Assembly: GCA_015494675.1 (NCBI GenBank)
Contig: WGAW01000198.1
Coordinates: forward strand, 1-27,538
DNA: 27,538 bases
Direction: 5' to 3'
Source of the DNA: Hydrogenimonas sp.
GTDB taxonomy: Bacteria; Campylobacterota; Campylobacteria; Campylobacterales; Hydrogenimonadaceae
Numbering within the stretch: the stretch's first letter is position 1; every line of letters begins with the position of its first letter. Below the pieces are notes generated by a model that saw only the letters and a list, made by a program, of their open reading frames with translations, had not been told where the DNA came from and did no database searches. Made by a program: the position numbers and the translations under genes. Of the stretch, positions 1-7,970 are shown piece after piece.

Positions 1-182
1 GGCTTCTGCTCCCTCGCGGTGACCTTCCAGTTGATCTTTCTCACGTCATCGCCGTAGCTGTACTCTTTGAGCTCGGCGAAATCTATGCCGCTGCCCCTGA
101 AAGCCGAGATGTTGTTGCCGATATTCTGTCCGAAAAGCCGCCTTCTGGTCTTTATCAGCAGCTCTCTTGTCTTTGTGTTCAT
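1..182 (-). CDS. DUF58 domain protein, N-terminal part (runs off window)
   Basis: Reading leftward from an ATG at 182 the frame stays open to the window edge, giving about 60 residues. They contain the hallmark of DUF58 proteins, a segment reading EYSYGDDVRKINWKVTARE, preceded by a basic stretch (KTRRRLFG). The ATG overlaps the TGA of the upstream MoxR gene (ATGA, 4 bases), so the two are almost certainly translated as a pair. MoxR-DUF58 pairs are widespread; the DUF58 protein is thought to be a client or partner of the MoxR ATPase, but its biochemical role is not established. Only the N-terminus is visible, so integrity of the gene cannot be judged. Confidence 0.85.
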   Translation of the reverse strand, partial: MNTKTRELLIKTRRRLFGQNIGNNISAFRGSGIDFAELKEYSYGDDVRKINWKVTAREQK

Positions 183-1126
183 GGCAGCGGAACGGCCTTC
201 TGTATCTCGGTTATCACATCGTCGGGGGTGACGTCCGCCGCTTCGGCCTTGTAGCCGAGGATTATGCGGTGGCGCAGAACGTCGTGCAGCACTTCGGCTA
301 TATCTACCGGGCTTACGTAATCTTTGCCGCGTATCAGCGCCACGGCGCGGCTTGCTCGATAGAGGTCGATGGATGCGCGCGGGCTTGCACCGAACTCTAT
401 ATACTCTCTCATACCCTCCAGGCCGTATTCGGACGGAAAGCGCGATGCAAATATAAGCTTCAGCATATACTTCTGTACTGCATCGTCGACATGGATATCG
501 CCCAGCTCTTTCTGCATCCGCTCTATCTCCTCCCTGCCGGCAACCTGAGAAACCGGCTCGAAGCCGCGGGCCGCCACGCGGCTGACCACCTCGAACTCCT
601 CCTCTATGGTGTTGTAGCCTACATCCACCTTCAACATGAAGCGATCCAGCTGCGCTTCGGGCAGGCGGTAGGTTCCCTCCTGCTCTACCGGGTTTTGCGT
701 GGCCAGCACCAGAAACGGGCGGTCCACCCTGTAGGTCTCTTCCGCTATCGTCACCTGCTTCTCCTGCATCACCTCAAGTAGTGCCGACTGCACCTTCGCC
801 GGCGCCCTGTTTATCTCGTCGGCCAGAAGAAGGTTGGTAAAGACCGGGCCGTGCTTTATCTTGAACTCGCCGCTCTTTTGATCGTAGATTTCGGTTCCGG
901 TTATGTCGCTCGGAAGCAGATCGGGGGTGAACTGCACACGCTTGAAACCGAGCCCCAAAGAGCGCGCAAGCGCATTTACCGCCGTCGTCTTCGCCAGCCC
1001 CGGCACCCCCTCGACCAGAAGGTGCCCTTCGCAAAGCAGCGCTATGAGCATCGAGTCCACGAGGTGCTCGTGCCCCACTATCACTTTGCCGACCTCTCTT
1101 TTTATCGCCTCTATAGTGCTCTTCAT
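179..1126 (-). CDS. MoxR-family AAA+ ATPase
   Basis: A 315-residue AAA+ ATPase of the MoxR class, cytosolic, thought to act as a chaperone that matures or activates partner complexes by ATP hydrolysis. Walker A is GVPGLAKTT (residues about 40-48) and Walker B is LLLADEINRAP with D103/E104. A MoxR-type sensor segment follows (ATQNPVEQEGTYRLPEAQLD). Length is normal for the family and no catalytic element is missing. A GGAGAT ribosome site lies just before the ATG at 1126. A TATAAT box on the same strand at 1156-1161 gives a short leader. The downstream DUF58 gene overlaps its stop by 4 bases, so the operon is MoxR-DUF58 and continues beyond the left edge. The specific client is not deducible here. 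Confidence 0.93.
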   Translation of the reverse strand: MKSTIEAIKREVGKVIVGHEHLVDSMLIALLCEGHLLVEGVPGLAKTTAVNALARSLGLGFKRVQFTPDLLPSDITGTEIYDQKSGEFKIKHGPVFTNLLLADEINRAPAKVQSALLEVMQEKQVTIAEETYRVDRPFLVLATQNPVEQEGTYRLPEAQLDRFMLKVDVGYNTIEEEFEVVSRVAARGFEPVSQVAGREEIERMQKELGDIHVDDAVQKYMLKLIFASRFPSEYGLEGMREYIEFGASPRASIDLYRASRAVALIRGKDYVSPVDIAEVLHDVLRHRIILGYKAEAADVTPDDVITEIQKAVPLP

Positions 1127-1155
1127 GTAGATCTCCGATTGAAAATATAACCCTA

Positions 1156-1161
1156 ATTATA
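1156..1161 (-). promoter_or_regulatory. -10 box for the MoxR operon
   Basis: TATAAT on the minus strand, 29 bases upstream of the MoxR ATG at 1126, in an AT-rich stretch. There is no convincing -35, which is usual for Campylobacterota sigma-70 promoters. Confidence 0.5.
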
Positions 1162-1247
1162 TTGATACGCGGCTAACGAAAACCAATTGAAGGTAAACGA
1201 ACGGTAAACACGGAATAGATTCCGACTCATCCCGATACTCTTTTTTC

Positions 1248-1253
1248 TATAAT
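1248..1253 (+). promoter_or_regulatory. Candidate -10 box for the kinase/regulator pair
   Basis: TATAAT preceded by a T-run (TTTTTTC) in the 231-base divergent gap between MoxR and the histidine kinase gene. It would leave a leader of about 100 bases before the ATG at 1358. No clear -35 is visible. Nothing else coding is seen in this gap. Confidence 0.45.
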
Positions 1254-1357
1254 ATTTTGCAATGTGCATTATTTCTTTATGTTTTCTGTTTACATTTTCT
1301 CAAAAATGACGATTTAGATTTTAGCAACAATTTTTCCGAAAGATAACGGCGATACCT

Positions 1358-3238
1358 ATGAACAGATTTTTAAAAGTCTTAAAGAGCAGCAAGATCCTTC
1401 TGCCGGTCTTTATCACATCCCTGCTTCTGGGGGCATTTCTCTTCTTCTACATTCCGTATATAATGGAAGAGGGTCTGGTAAAAAGTATCGTCCGCCACTC
1501 CAAAAATGCCGTGGAACGCCTTCAGATGGAGCGGGAGTACTATACTCTTTCGGTAGTCCGGGACGTCAAGAAGTTTGCACCGCAGCTAAGCTTCGACTAC
1601 AACCACGAAGGTGTAAACGGCAAGCTGCCGTTCCCCACCACGACGATACACGATCTTAGCAGAATGTACTCCAAACGCAGCGACGTAAAGTTCTCGCTAT
1701 ATAGTGAATACCCTTTTTTGAACAGGAAAGACCGTGTACTTACCCCTTTTCAGAAAGAGGCCCTCAAAATGGTCAAAAAGAACGGCGGCCTCTACTACAA
1801 AAAGGATTTCGTTGACGGAAAGCCGGTACTGAGGGTCGCCGTTGCCGACTATATGGTCCAGCAGGCGTGTGTCGACTGCCACAACAGCCACAAGCTCAAA
1901 AACTGGCCCTCCGACAAGTGGAAGCTCGGAGACATGAGAGGTGTTCTGGAGATCTCAACTCCCATGGAGAGCGCGATGGCGGAGATGTACAGCTCCAGAA
2001 ACAGGGTCCTTTTCACATCCTTGGCCATCATGCTGCTGCTTTTTGTCTACTACGCCTACCTGCTTATGAGAAGGGAGAGTGAGCTTAACAGCGAAAAAGA
2101 GGAGCTGAGCGAAGATCTGAAAGATCTCTCCGCACACTTCGACCGCTATGTCATAGCCTCGAAAACCGACCTCAACGGCAGGATAATATACGCAAGCGAG
2201 AGGTTCTGCAAAATTTCGGGCTACAAGCCGGAGGAGCTTATAGGAAAGACCCACAATATCGTACGCCACCCCGATACTCCCAAAGAGCTCTACAAAAAGA
2301 TGTGGGAGAGAATATCGAACGACAAAACGTGGGCCGGAGAGCTTAAAAACAGGAAGAAAAACGGCGGCTACTACTGGGTGAAGGCGGTGGTCATGCCGCT
2401 TTACAACCATAAAGGTGAAAAGGTCGGATATACATCGATCCGGCAGGATATCACCGACAAGAAGAAGATAGAGGAGCTAAACAGAGATCTCGAGAAGCGC
2501 GTCGAAGAGGAGGTCAAAAAGAACAGGGAGAAGGACAAACAGCTGCTTCACCAGTCGAGACTCGCACAGATGGGGGAGATGATAAGCATGATAGCCCACC
2601 AGTGGCGCCAGCCCCTCTCCGCCATAAGCTCCTGCTCACTGGCGATAAACGTCAAGGCGAAACTCGGAAAGCTCGACAAAGAGTCGGCGGTGGAGCTGTC
2701 GGAAAAGATTTCGGAGTACTCCCAGCACCTGAGCAGTACGATAGACGACTTCAGGGATTTTTTCAAACCGAACAGGGGCAAAGAGGAGACGACATACGAG
2801 TCACTCGTAAAATCGGCGCTCTCCATCGTCGAAGTCTCTTTGAAAAACAGGAGCGTAGATGTAAGACTCGACCTGCAGTGTGACGCCCTGCTCACGACAT
2901 ACCCCAACGAACTTAAACAGGTGATCCTGAACCTGGTAAAGAATGCCGAAGATGCCGTTGTTGAGCGTAAGATACCCGAACCGTATATAGAGATAAAGAG
3001 CTATACGGAAGATAACAAAGCGGTTCTGGAGGTACGGGACAATGCGGGAGGCGTGCCGGACAACATCATCGATAAGATATTCGATCCGTACTTCTCAACA
3101 AAACTCGAGAAAAACGGCACCGGACTCGGGCTCTATATGTCGAAGATGATAGTGGAGGAGCACTGTAACGGCAAACTCGAAGTCGAAAACGGCCCGGAGG
3201 GGGCGATTTTCAAAATCACCCTGGAGCTCGACGGATGA
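1358..3238 (+). CDS. Heme-type (DUF3365/Tll0287-like) PAS sensor histidine kinase
   Basis: A 626-residue membrane sensor kinase. An N-terminal membrane segment (about 12-35) is followed by a periplasmic sensor with a CxxCH motif (C171, C174, H175) ahead of a segment like the DUF3365/Tll0287 heme-binding family. A second membrane segment lies near 217-235. A PAS domain (about 260-372) carries HNIVRHPD around R303-H304, the signature of Aer-type, FAD-binding PAS domains. A coiled linker leads to the dimerisation domain with phospho-acceptor H414 (AHQWRQPL) and an intact ATPase domain (NLVKNAEDAV, DNAGGVP, GTGLGLYMSK). Covalent heme attachment is predicted from the motif; flavin binding is inference. 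The start codon of the next gene overlaps this stop (ATGA), so its EAL protein is the likely phosphorylation partner. The ribosome site is weak. Confidence 0.9.
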   Translation: MNRFLKVLKSSKILLPVFITSLLLGAFLFFYIPYIMEEGLVKSIVRHSKNAVERLQMEREYYTLSVVRDVKKFAPQLSFDYNHEGVNGKLPFPTTTIHDLSRMYSKRSDVKFSLYSEYPFLNRKDRVLTPFQKEALKMVKKNGGLYYKKDFVDGKPVLRVAVADYMVQQACVDCHNSHKLKNWPSDKWKLGDMRGVLEISTPMESAMAEMYSSRNRVLFTSLAIMLLLFVYYAYLLMRRESELNSEKEELSEDLKDLSAHFDRYVIASKTDLNGRIIYASERFCKISGYKPEELIGKTHNIVRHPDTPKELYKKMWERISNDKTWAGELKNRKKNGGYYWVKAVVMPLYNHKGEKVGYTSIRQDITDKKKIEELNRDLEKRVEEEVKKNREKDKQLLHQSRLAQMGEMISMIAHQWRQPLSAISSCSLAINVKAKLGKLDKESAVELSEKISEYSQHLSSTIDDFRDFFKPNRGKEETTYESLVKSALSIVEVSLKNRSVDVRLDLQCDALLTTYPNELKQVILNLVKNAEDAVVERKIPEPYIEIKSYTEDNKAVLEVRDNAGGVPDNIIDKIFDPYFSTKLEKNGTGLGLYMSKMIVEEHCNGKLEVENGPEGAIFKITLELDG

Positions 3239-5208
3239 TAGGCGATATCGAAAAGATCATATCCTACAGCCATCGATTGAGGCTGCTCTATGTGGAGGAC
3301 GATTTGGATGCCAGAAACTCCACGATGGCGATTTTCAGCGAATTTTTCGACGAAATCGTCCCTGCATCCGACGGTCTGGAGGGGCTGGAGCTCTTCGAAA
3401 AGAGCGACATAGATCTTGTCATAACCGACATCAACATGCCGAGGATGAACGGCCTTCAGATGGTCAAAAAGATACGGGAACTAAACAGGGATATTCCGGT
3501 TCTGGTTCTCTCCGCCCACAACGAATCGGAGTACTTCATGAGCAGCATAAAGCTCGGAGTCGACGGCTACCTGCTAAAACCGATCGACTTCGACCAGTTT
3601 CTCGGAGTGCTCAACAACATCGTGGAGAAGCTCTACCTGAAGGAGGAGGCGGCAAAGAACCTCAACCTGCTACGCCAGTACCAGGAGGTTACGGATGCCG
3701 GGAACATAGTCTCGAAGACGGACCCGAGAGGAGTCATAACCTATGTCAACGACGCATTCTGCGAAATCTCCGAATATACGAAAGAGGAGCTGATAGGAAA
3801 ACCGCACAACATAGTCAGACATCCGGACAATCCGCCCGAGCTTTTCAGGGATATGTGGAAGACGATAAAAGAGAGAAAAGAGATATGGCACGGGGTTCTC
3901 AAAAACAGAAAGAAAAGCGGAAATTTCTACTATGTAAATACGACGATAAAGCCGATCCTCGATCAAAACGGAGAGATAATCGAGTATATAGCCCTCAGAA
4001 GCGACATTACGGATATAATGAACCCCAGAAAACAGCTGCACGATCTGATAGATTCGTGCATGGAGACGATTATGGTGCTCGTCAAGATCGAGGGTTTTGA
4101 GGATATAGAGAAGTTTTACGGACAGAAGCTGACACAGACGATAGAGGAGAAGTTCGCACATAAACTTTTCGACTATATTCCGAAAGAGTGCGAGTTCGAA
4201 AGGGTATACGTGCTTGGAAACGGCGAATACGCCTTCGCGAAAGATAAAAAAATTTGCGCCTATAAAGCCGACTTCATCATTGAGCAGCTGAAAAAGTTTC
4301 AAAAAAGGGTCAACGAAACCGGAATCAGCCTCGACGAGATCGACTATGCCGTTTCTGTACTCGTAAGCTTCTCCTACGGTCGCAACGCGCTCGAAAACGC
4401 CAAGTACGGGTTGAAAGAGCTAATGGAAAAGAAGCTCGATTTCATCGTCGCCAACGACCTTGTGCAAAAAGAGCACGACAAAGCGCAAAAAAACCTGCAG
4501 ATACTAAAAAAGATAAAGAGGGCAATCGAGTCGAACGATATAATCTGCTACTTTCAGCCTATCGTTGACAATAGTACGAAAGAGATACACAAATATGAGT
4601 CCCTCGCAAGGCTGGTAGATGAGAACGGAGATATTCTCTCGCCATACTTCTTTCTCGAGACCGCCAAAAAGAGCAAATACTATCCGATGATTACCTCCAT
4701 GATTCTAAAGAGCGCCTTCGAGGCGCTCGAGAGGACCGATCGCAAGATATCGATAAACCTCTCCGCACTCGACATAGAGAAGAGTTCAAGCCGCGATGAG
4801 ATATGCAGACTGTTGGAGCTTCACAAAGATAAGGCTTCGAGAGTCGTTTTCGAACTTCTCGAAGACGAAGAGGTCAAAGATTTCGAACAGATAAAATCTT
4901 TCATCAAAGATGTAAAGGGGATGGGGGTAGAGATAGCCATCGACGACTTCGGAGCAGGATACTCCAACTTCCAGAGGCTGCTCGACTATCAGCCCGACAT
5001 CCTGAAGATCGACGGCAGCCTGATAAAGAACATAGAGACGAGCACATTTTCACGATCCGTCGTAAAGACGGTGGTCTCTTTCGCCAAAGAGCAGAATATC
5101 ATGACGGTAGCGGAGTATGTGGAGAACGAAAAGATATTCTCGATCATAAAGGATTTCGGCATCGACTACTCCCAGGGATACCTCTTCGGCAAACCCGAAC
5201 CGCTTTAA
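3235..5208 (+). CDS. Response regulator REC-PAS-degenerate GGDEF-EAL, likely c-di-GMP phosphodiesterase
   Basis: 657 residues, cytosolic. The receiver domain (about 14-130) has acidic pocket E21/D22/D23, phospho-acceptor D65, a conserved Ser (LVLSAHNE) and Lys (LLKPIDF). A PAS domain (150-262) resembles the one in the upstream kinase, including HNIVRHPD. A GGDEF-like region (about 275-415) has GNGEY at 328-332 in place of GGDEF, so cyclase activity is unlikely. The C-terminal EAL domain (about 425-657) keeps the expected residues: ESL at 455-457, N509, E540, DD570-571, K591, E627 and Q647. I therefore predict c-di-GMP hydrolysis, switched by phosphorylation from the overlapping kinase. The stop lies 12 bases from the convergent trkH stop, with no terminator between them. 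Confidence 0.9.
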   Translation: MIGDIEKIISYSHRLRLLYVEDDLDARNSTMAIFSEFFDEIVPASDGLEGLELFEKSDIDLVITDINMPRMNGLQMVKKIRELNRDIPVLVLSAHNESEYFMSSIKLGVDGYLLKPIDFDQFLGVLNNIVEKLYLKEEAAKNLNLLRQYQEVTDAGNIVSKTDPRGVITYVNDAFCEISEYTKEELIGKPHNIVRHPDNPPELFRDMWKTIKERKEIWHGVLKNRKKSGNFYYVNTTIKPILDQNGEIIEYIALRSDITDIMNPRKQLHDLIDSCMETIMVLVKIEGFEDIEKFYGQKLTQTIEEKFAHKLFDYIPKECEFERVYVLGNGEYAFAKDKKICAYKADFIIEQLKKFQKRVNETGISLDEIDYAVSVLVSFSYGRNALENAKYGLKELMEKKLDFIVANDLVQKEHDKAQKNLQILKKIKRAIESNDIICYFQPIVDNSTKEIHKYESLARLVDENGDILSPYFFLETAKKSKYYPMITSMILKSAFEALERTDRKISINLSALDIEKSSSRDEICRLLELHKDKASRVVFELLEDEEVKDFEQIKSFIKDVKGMGVEIAIDDFGAGYSNFQRLLDYQPDILKIDGSLIKNIETSTFSRSVVKTVVSFAKEQNIMTVAEYVENEKIFSIIKDFGIDYSQGYLFGKPEPL

Positions 5209-5220
5209 CGCCGTACCATA

Positions 5221-6663
5221 CTAAAACCTTTTCCAGAAAGCCGAACTCAAAAGCACGAAAACGGTATAGCACTCCAGCCTTCCTACGATCATCCCGATCG
5301 AGAGAACGATCTTGTCGGTATCGCTAAAGAAACCGAAATTTTCCGAAGGCCCCACCAGCGAAAATCCCGGGCCTATATTCCCCACCATCGCCAGAGCGCC
5401 CGAAATGGCCGTCATGGCGTCGAAACCGACGGCGTAGATATATATGCTAAGAGCGACGACTGTAAGAATGTAGAGAAAGAAGAAGCCGAACGTGGCGGAG
5501 AGTATACGCTCTTTGAGTTTGCTGCCGTCGACGAATATCGAGATCATCGCACTCGGGTGGAGTATTCGCTTGAACTCCGCAAAAAGTGTCTTGTAGATTA
5601 TCACATAGCGGATCACCTTGACGCCGCCGGCGGTAGATCCGGCATTCCCTCCTATAAGCATCGCCACAAATATGACGGCGATCGCCAGGTTGCTCCAGCC
5701 GCCGTAGTCTACGGTAGCGAAACCCGTGGTAGTCATTACCGAAGCGATCGTGAAAAAGGAGTGTTTCAAAGTGTAGTAGAGCGTATCGCTCCCGAAATCC
5801 TCATGGACAACCACAAGAGTCAGAGAGAGCAGAACGAAGAGTGTCAGGTACCACTTTACCTCTTCGCTTCGGTATCCGCTCAAATCTCTGTAGTAGAGTC
5901 TCAGGTGGGCCAAAAAGTTGATTCCCGAAAGGATCATGAAAATCGTGGTCGTCCAGACGATTCCGTCGCTTCCGAATGCGCCCAGCGAGCTGTTTTTTGT
6001 GGAGAATCCGCCGGTAGAGATGGTCGAGAAGGCGTGATTTACGGCATCGAACCATCCCATCCCGAACATCTTCAGCAAAACGGTATCGATGAGGGTCAAA
6101 ACGATATAGACTCCCCAGAGACTGAGCGCGGTATGCTTGATCTTGGGGGTAAGCTTCTCCATCTGGATTCCGGTAGACTCCGACTTGAAGAGAGCGAGAC
6201 TCCCGGTCGGGTTTATAACGGAGAGCAGACCTACCCCGAGAACGATGATACCCATACCTCCGAGCCAGTGCATCAGGCTTCTATGAAACAGAACCGTTTT
6301 CGGAAGCGACTCTATATCGGAAAATACGGTCGCGCCCGTCGTCGTAAAGCCGCTAATGGCCTCGAAAAAAGCCGACGAGGGGGATATGGGGGTATAAAGC
6401 AGAAGAGGAGCGGCTCCGGCGACTCCCAGAAGCGCCCAAAGAGAGTTCACGGCCAGAATACTCTCTCTGATTCCGAGATTGAGCGGGTAATTTTTCAGAA
6501 AAAGCCATATAATGAAGTTGACTGAGAAAAAGAGAGTGACAAAGAGCAGAACAGGAAGATAGTTCTCGTTATAGATCAACGCCACCGCTATATTCATGGT
6601 GAAGAAGAGCGAAAGAGTCATGCCTATAAGGCTCAGAAGCTTCAGAATGCTTTTAAAGGCCAT
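5221..6663 (-). CDS. trkH: TrkH-type potassium uptake channel subunit
   Basis: A 480-residue integral membrane K+ translocation subunit of the TrkH/KtrB superfamily. Four selectivity-filter loops are visible: TTTG at 107-110, STGGF at 216-220, TTTGF at 311-315 and VGNIGPG at 427-433, each between hydrophobic helices. Length is normal for TrkH. The start at 6663 overlaps the end of trkA by 11 bases and has GTGGA just upstream, so the two subunits are made together. TrkA should gate this channel in response to nucleotides. The gene is last in the mscS-clc-trkA-trkH block and converges on the EAL regulator gene. Confidence 0.95.
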   Translation of the reverse strand: MAFKSILKLLSLIGMTLSLFFTMNIAVALIYNENYLPVLLFVTLFFSVNFIIWLFLKNYPLNLGIRESILAVNSLWALLGVAGAAPLLLYTPISPSSAFFEAISGFTTTGATVFSDIESLPKTVLFHRSLMHWLGGMGIIVLGVGLLSVINPTGSLALFKSESTGIQMEKLTPKIKHTALSLWGVYIVLTLIDTVLLKMFGMGWFDAVNHAFSTISTGGFSTKNSSLGAFGSDGIVWTTTIFMILSGINFLAHLRLYYRDLSGYRSEEVKWYLTLFVLLSLTLVVVHEDFGSDTLYYTLKHSFFTIASVMTTTGFATVDYGGWSNLAIAVIFVAMLIGGNAGSTAGGVKVIRYVIIYKTLFAEFKRILHPSAMISIFVDGSKLKERILSATFGFFFLYILTVVALSIYIYAVGFDAMTAISGALAMVGNIGPGFSLVGPSENFGFFSDTDKIVLSIGMIVGRLECYTVFVLLSSAFWKRF

Positions 6664-7969
6664 ATATCCACTCTTTTACGCTCTTTTCAATATCTGCCCT
6701 GCAGAACGCCGCTACGACATCCCCCTCCTCTACATCCATCTTCTCGACGATGGCGGTAAGCCTGTTGTCTCTTACAACGAAACATTTCACCTCTTTAAGC
6801 CTTTTGGGCGGCTTTATAGACCTGCCTATCAGTTCCGAACCGGGGAAGATCTTGCGTAAAAAGACTATCCCTTTACCGCCGCAAAATCTCCTTTCGGTAA
6901 CGACACCGCCGGAGTATATGCTCTCCATTATCGCATTGTAGGCGCTCATTTTGGGCCCCCGAACAACCACTATGCCCAAAGAGTGCATCAGGTTGTAGTA
7001 CTCCATCTCGTTGTTTACAGCGACAACCTTCCTGATTCCATGCTCTTTGGCTTCGAGGGACTTGATGATATTGTATTCGTCGTTGTCGGTGGCCGCCACC
7101 ATCATATCCGCATATCCGAGCCCCTCCTCTTCAAAGAGTCCCACGGTACCGTACTTGCAGTTGATCGTCATCGCCTCTCCCTCGAGGCTCTCTTCCGCCC
7201 TGCGGCAGAGTCTTATATCTTTTTCGACGAGCTTTACATCCTTGCCCCGCTCCACAAGCGCCTTCGCTATGGAGACTCCGAGATCTCCCCCTCCGAAGAC
7301 GACGCACCTCTCTATCACCGCGGGAGCCTCTCTCTCGAGCCTCAAGCAGAGCTCCTTTATCGGCTTTTCGTCTCCGAAGAGATATAGAAGATCGTTGGCC
7401 ATGACCGGCTCGTTCGGACCCGGGATGAAGAAAGTTTTCTCACGCTCGATTCCCACTATCGCGAAACCGTCGGGCTCTATGTCGATCTTCTCCGCATCGC
7501 TGCCTACCCTTACAGAGAGGAGCTTCAAATCGGTATATTTGAAGTGTTTGACATTGTTGGCCTTCGGATAGTCAAGTAGCGTAGCCACCGTCTGTGAGGT
7601 TATCCTCATAGGGAAAACGGCGTCGTCTATCCCCAACTTCTGCCTTATCGAACTTTTTGCGAAAAACTCGTTTCTAAGACGTATGATCTTGTGATCCACC
7701 TCTATGACGTCGTCGGCTATAAGTGTAGATATAAGATTGGCCTCATCCAGGTCGGTCACGGCTACGAAGAGGTCACTCTCTCTATCCATCAATTTTCTGT
7801 ACGTTTCCGGATCCTCTATATCTCCATGTATCGGAAGTATGTCGAGGCTCTCCTGAAGCCGCTGCAGGGCCTCCCTGTTTCGATCTATCACCGTAACGTT
7901 GTGAGTTACACAGAGTGTGCGGGCGAGATTGAATCCTACCCTCCCCGCACCGGCAATTATGATATCCAC
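6653..7969 (-). CDS. trkA: TrkA, NAD-binding regulatory subunit of K+ uptake
   Basis: A 438-residue cytosolic protein with duplicated RCK architecture. The first Rossmann domain opens with IIAGAGRVGFNLA at the N-terminus and the second with VVFGGGDLGVSIAKAL near residue 230; each is followed by a TrkA-C-like segment (the first includes IVGIEREKTFFIPGPNEPV). This full-length two-domain form is typical of TrkA, whereas KtrA has one domain. It binds NAD(H) or other nucleotides and gates TrkH. The start is GTG at 7969, one base after the stop of the CLC gene; GGAG seven bases upstream supports it and indicates translational coupling. It overlaps trkH by 11 bases. Confidence 0.94.
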   Translation of the reverse strand: MDIIIAGAGRVGFNLARTLCVTHNVTVIDRNREALQRLQESLDILPIHGDIEDPETYRKLMDRESDLFVAVTDLDEANLISTLIADDVIEVDHKIIRLRNEFFAKSSIRQKLGIDDAVFPMRITSQTVATLLDYPKANNVKHFKYTDLKLLSVRVGSDAEKIDIEPDGFAIVGIEREKTFFIPGPNEPVMANDLLYLFGDEKPIKELCLRLEREAPAVIERCVVFGGGDLGVSIAKALVERGKDVKLVEKDIRLCRRAEESLEGEAMTINCKYGTVGLFEEEGLGYADMMVAATDNDEYNIIKSLEAKEHGIRKVVAVNNEMEYYNLMHSLGIVVVRGPKMSAYNAIMESIYSGGVVTERRFCGGKGIVFLRKIFPGSELIGRSIKPPKRLKEVKCFVVRDNRLTAIVEKMDVEEGDVVAAFCRADIEKSVKEWIYGL

Positions 7970-7970
7970 A

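Noticed and set aside
167..781. Open frame of about 204 codons opposite the MoxR gene
   Set aside because: Lies fully antisense to a well-supported MoxR gene and its protein has no recognisable domain.
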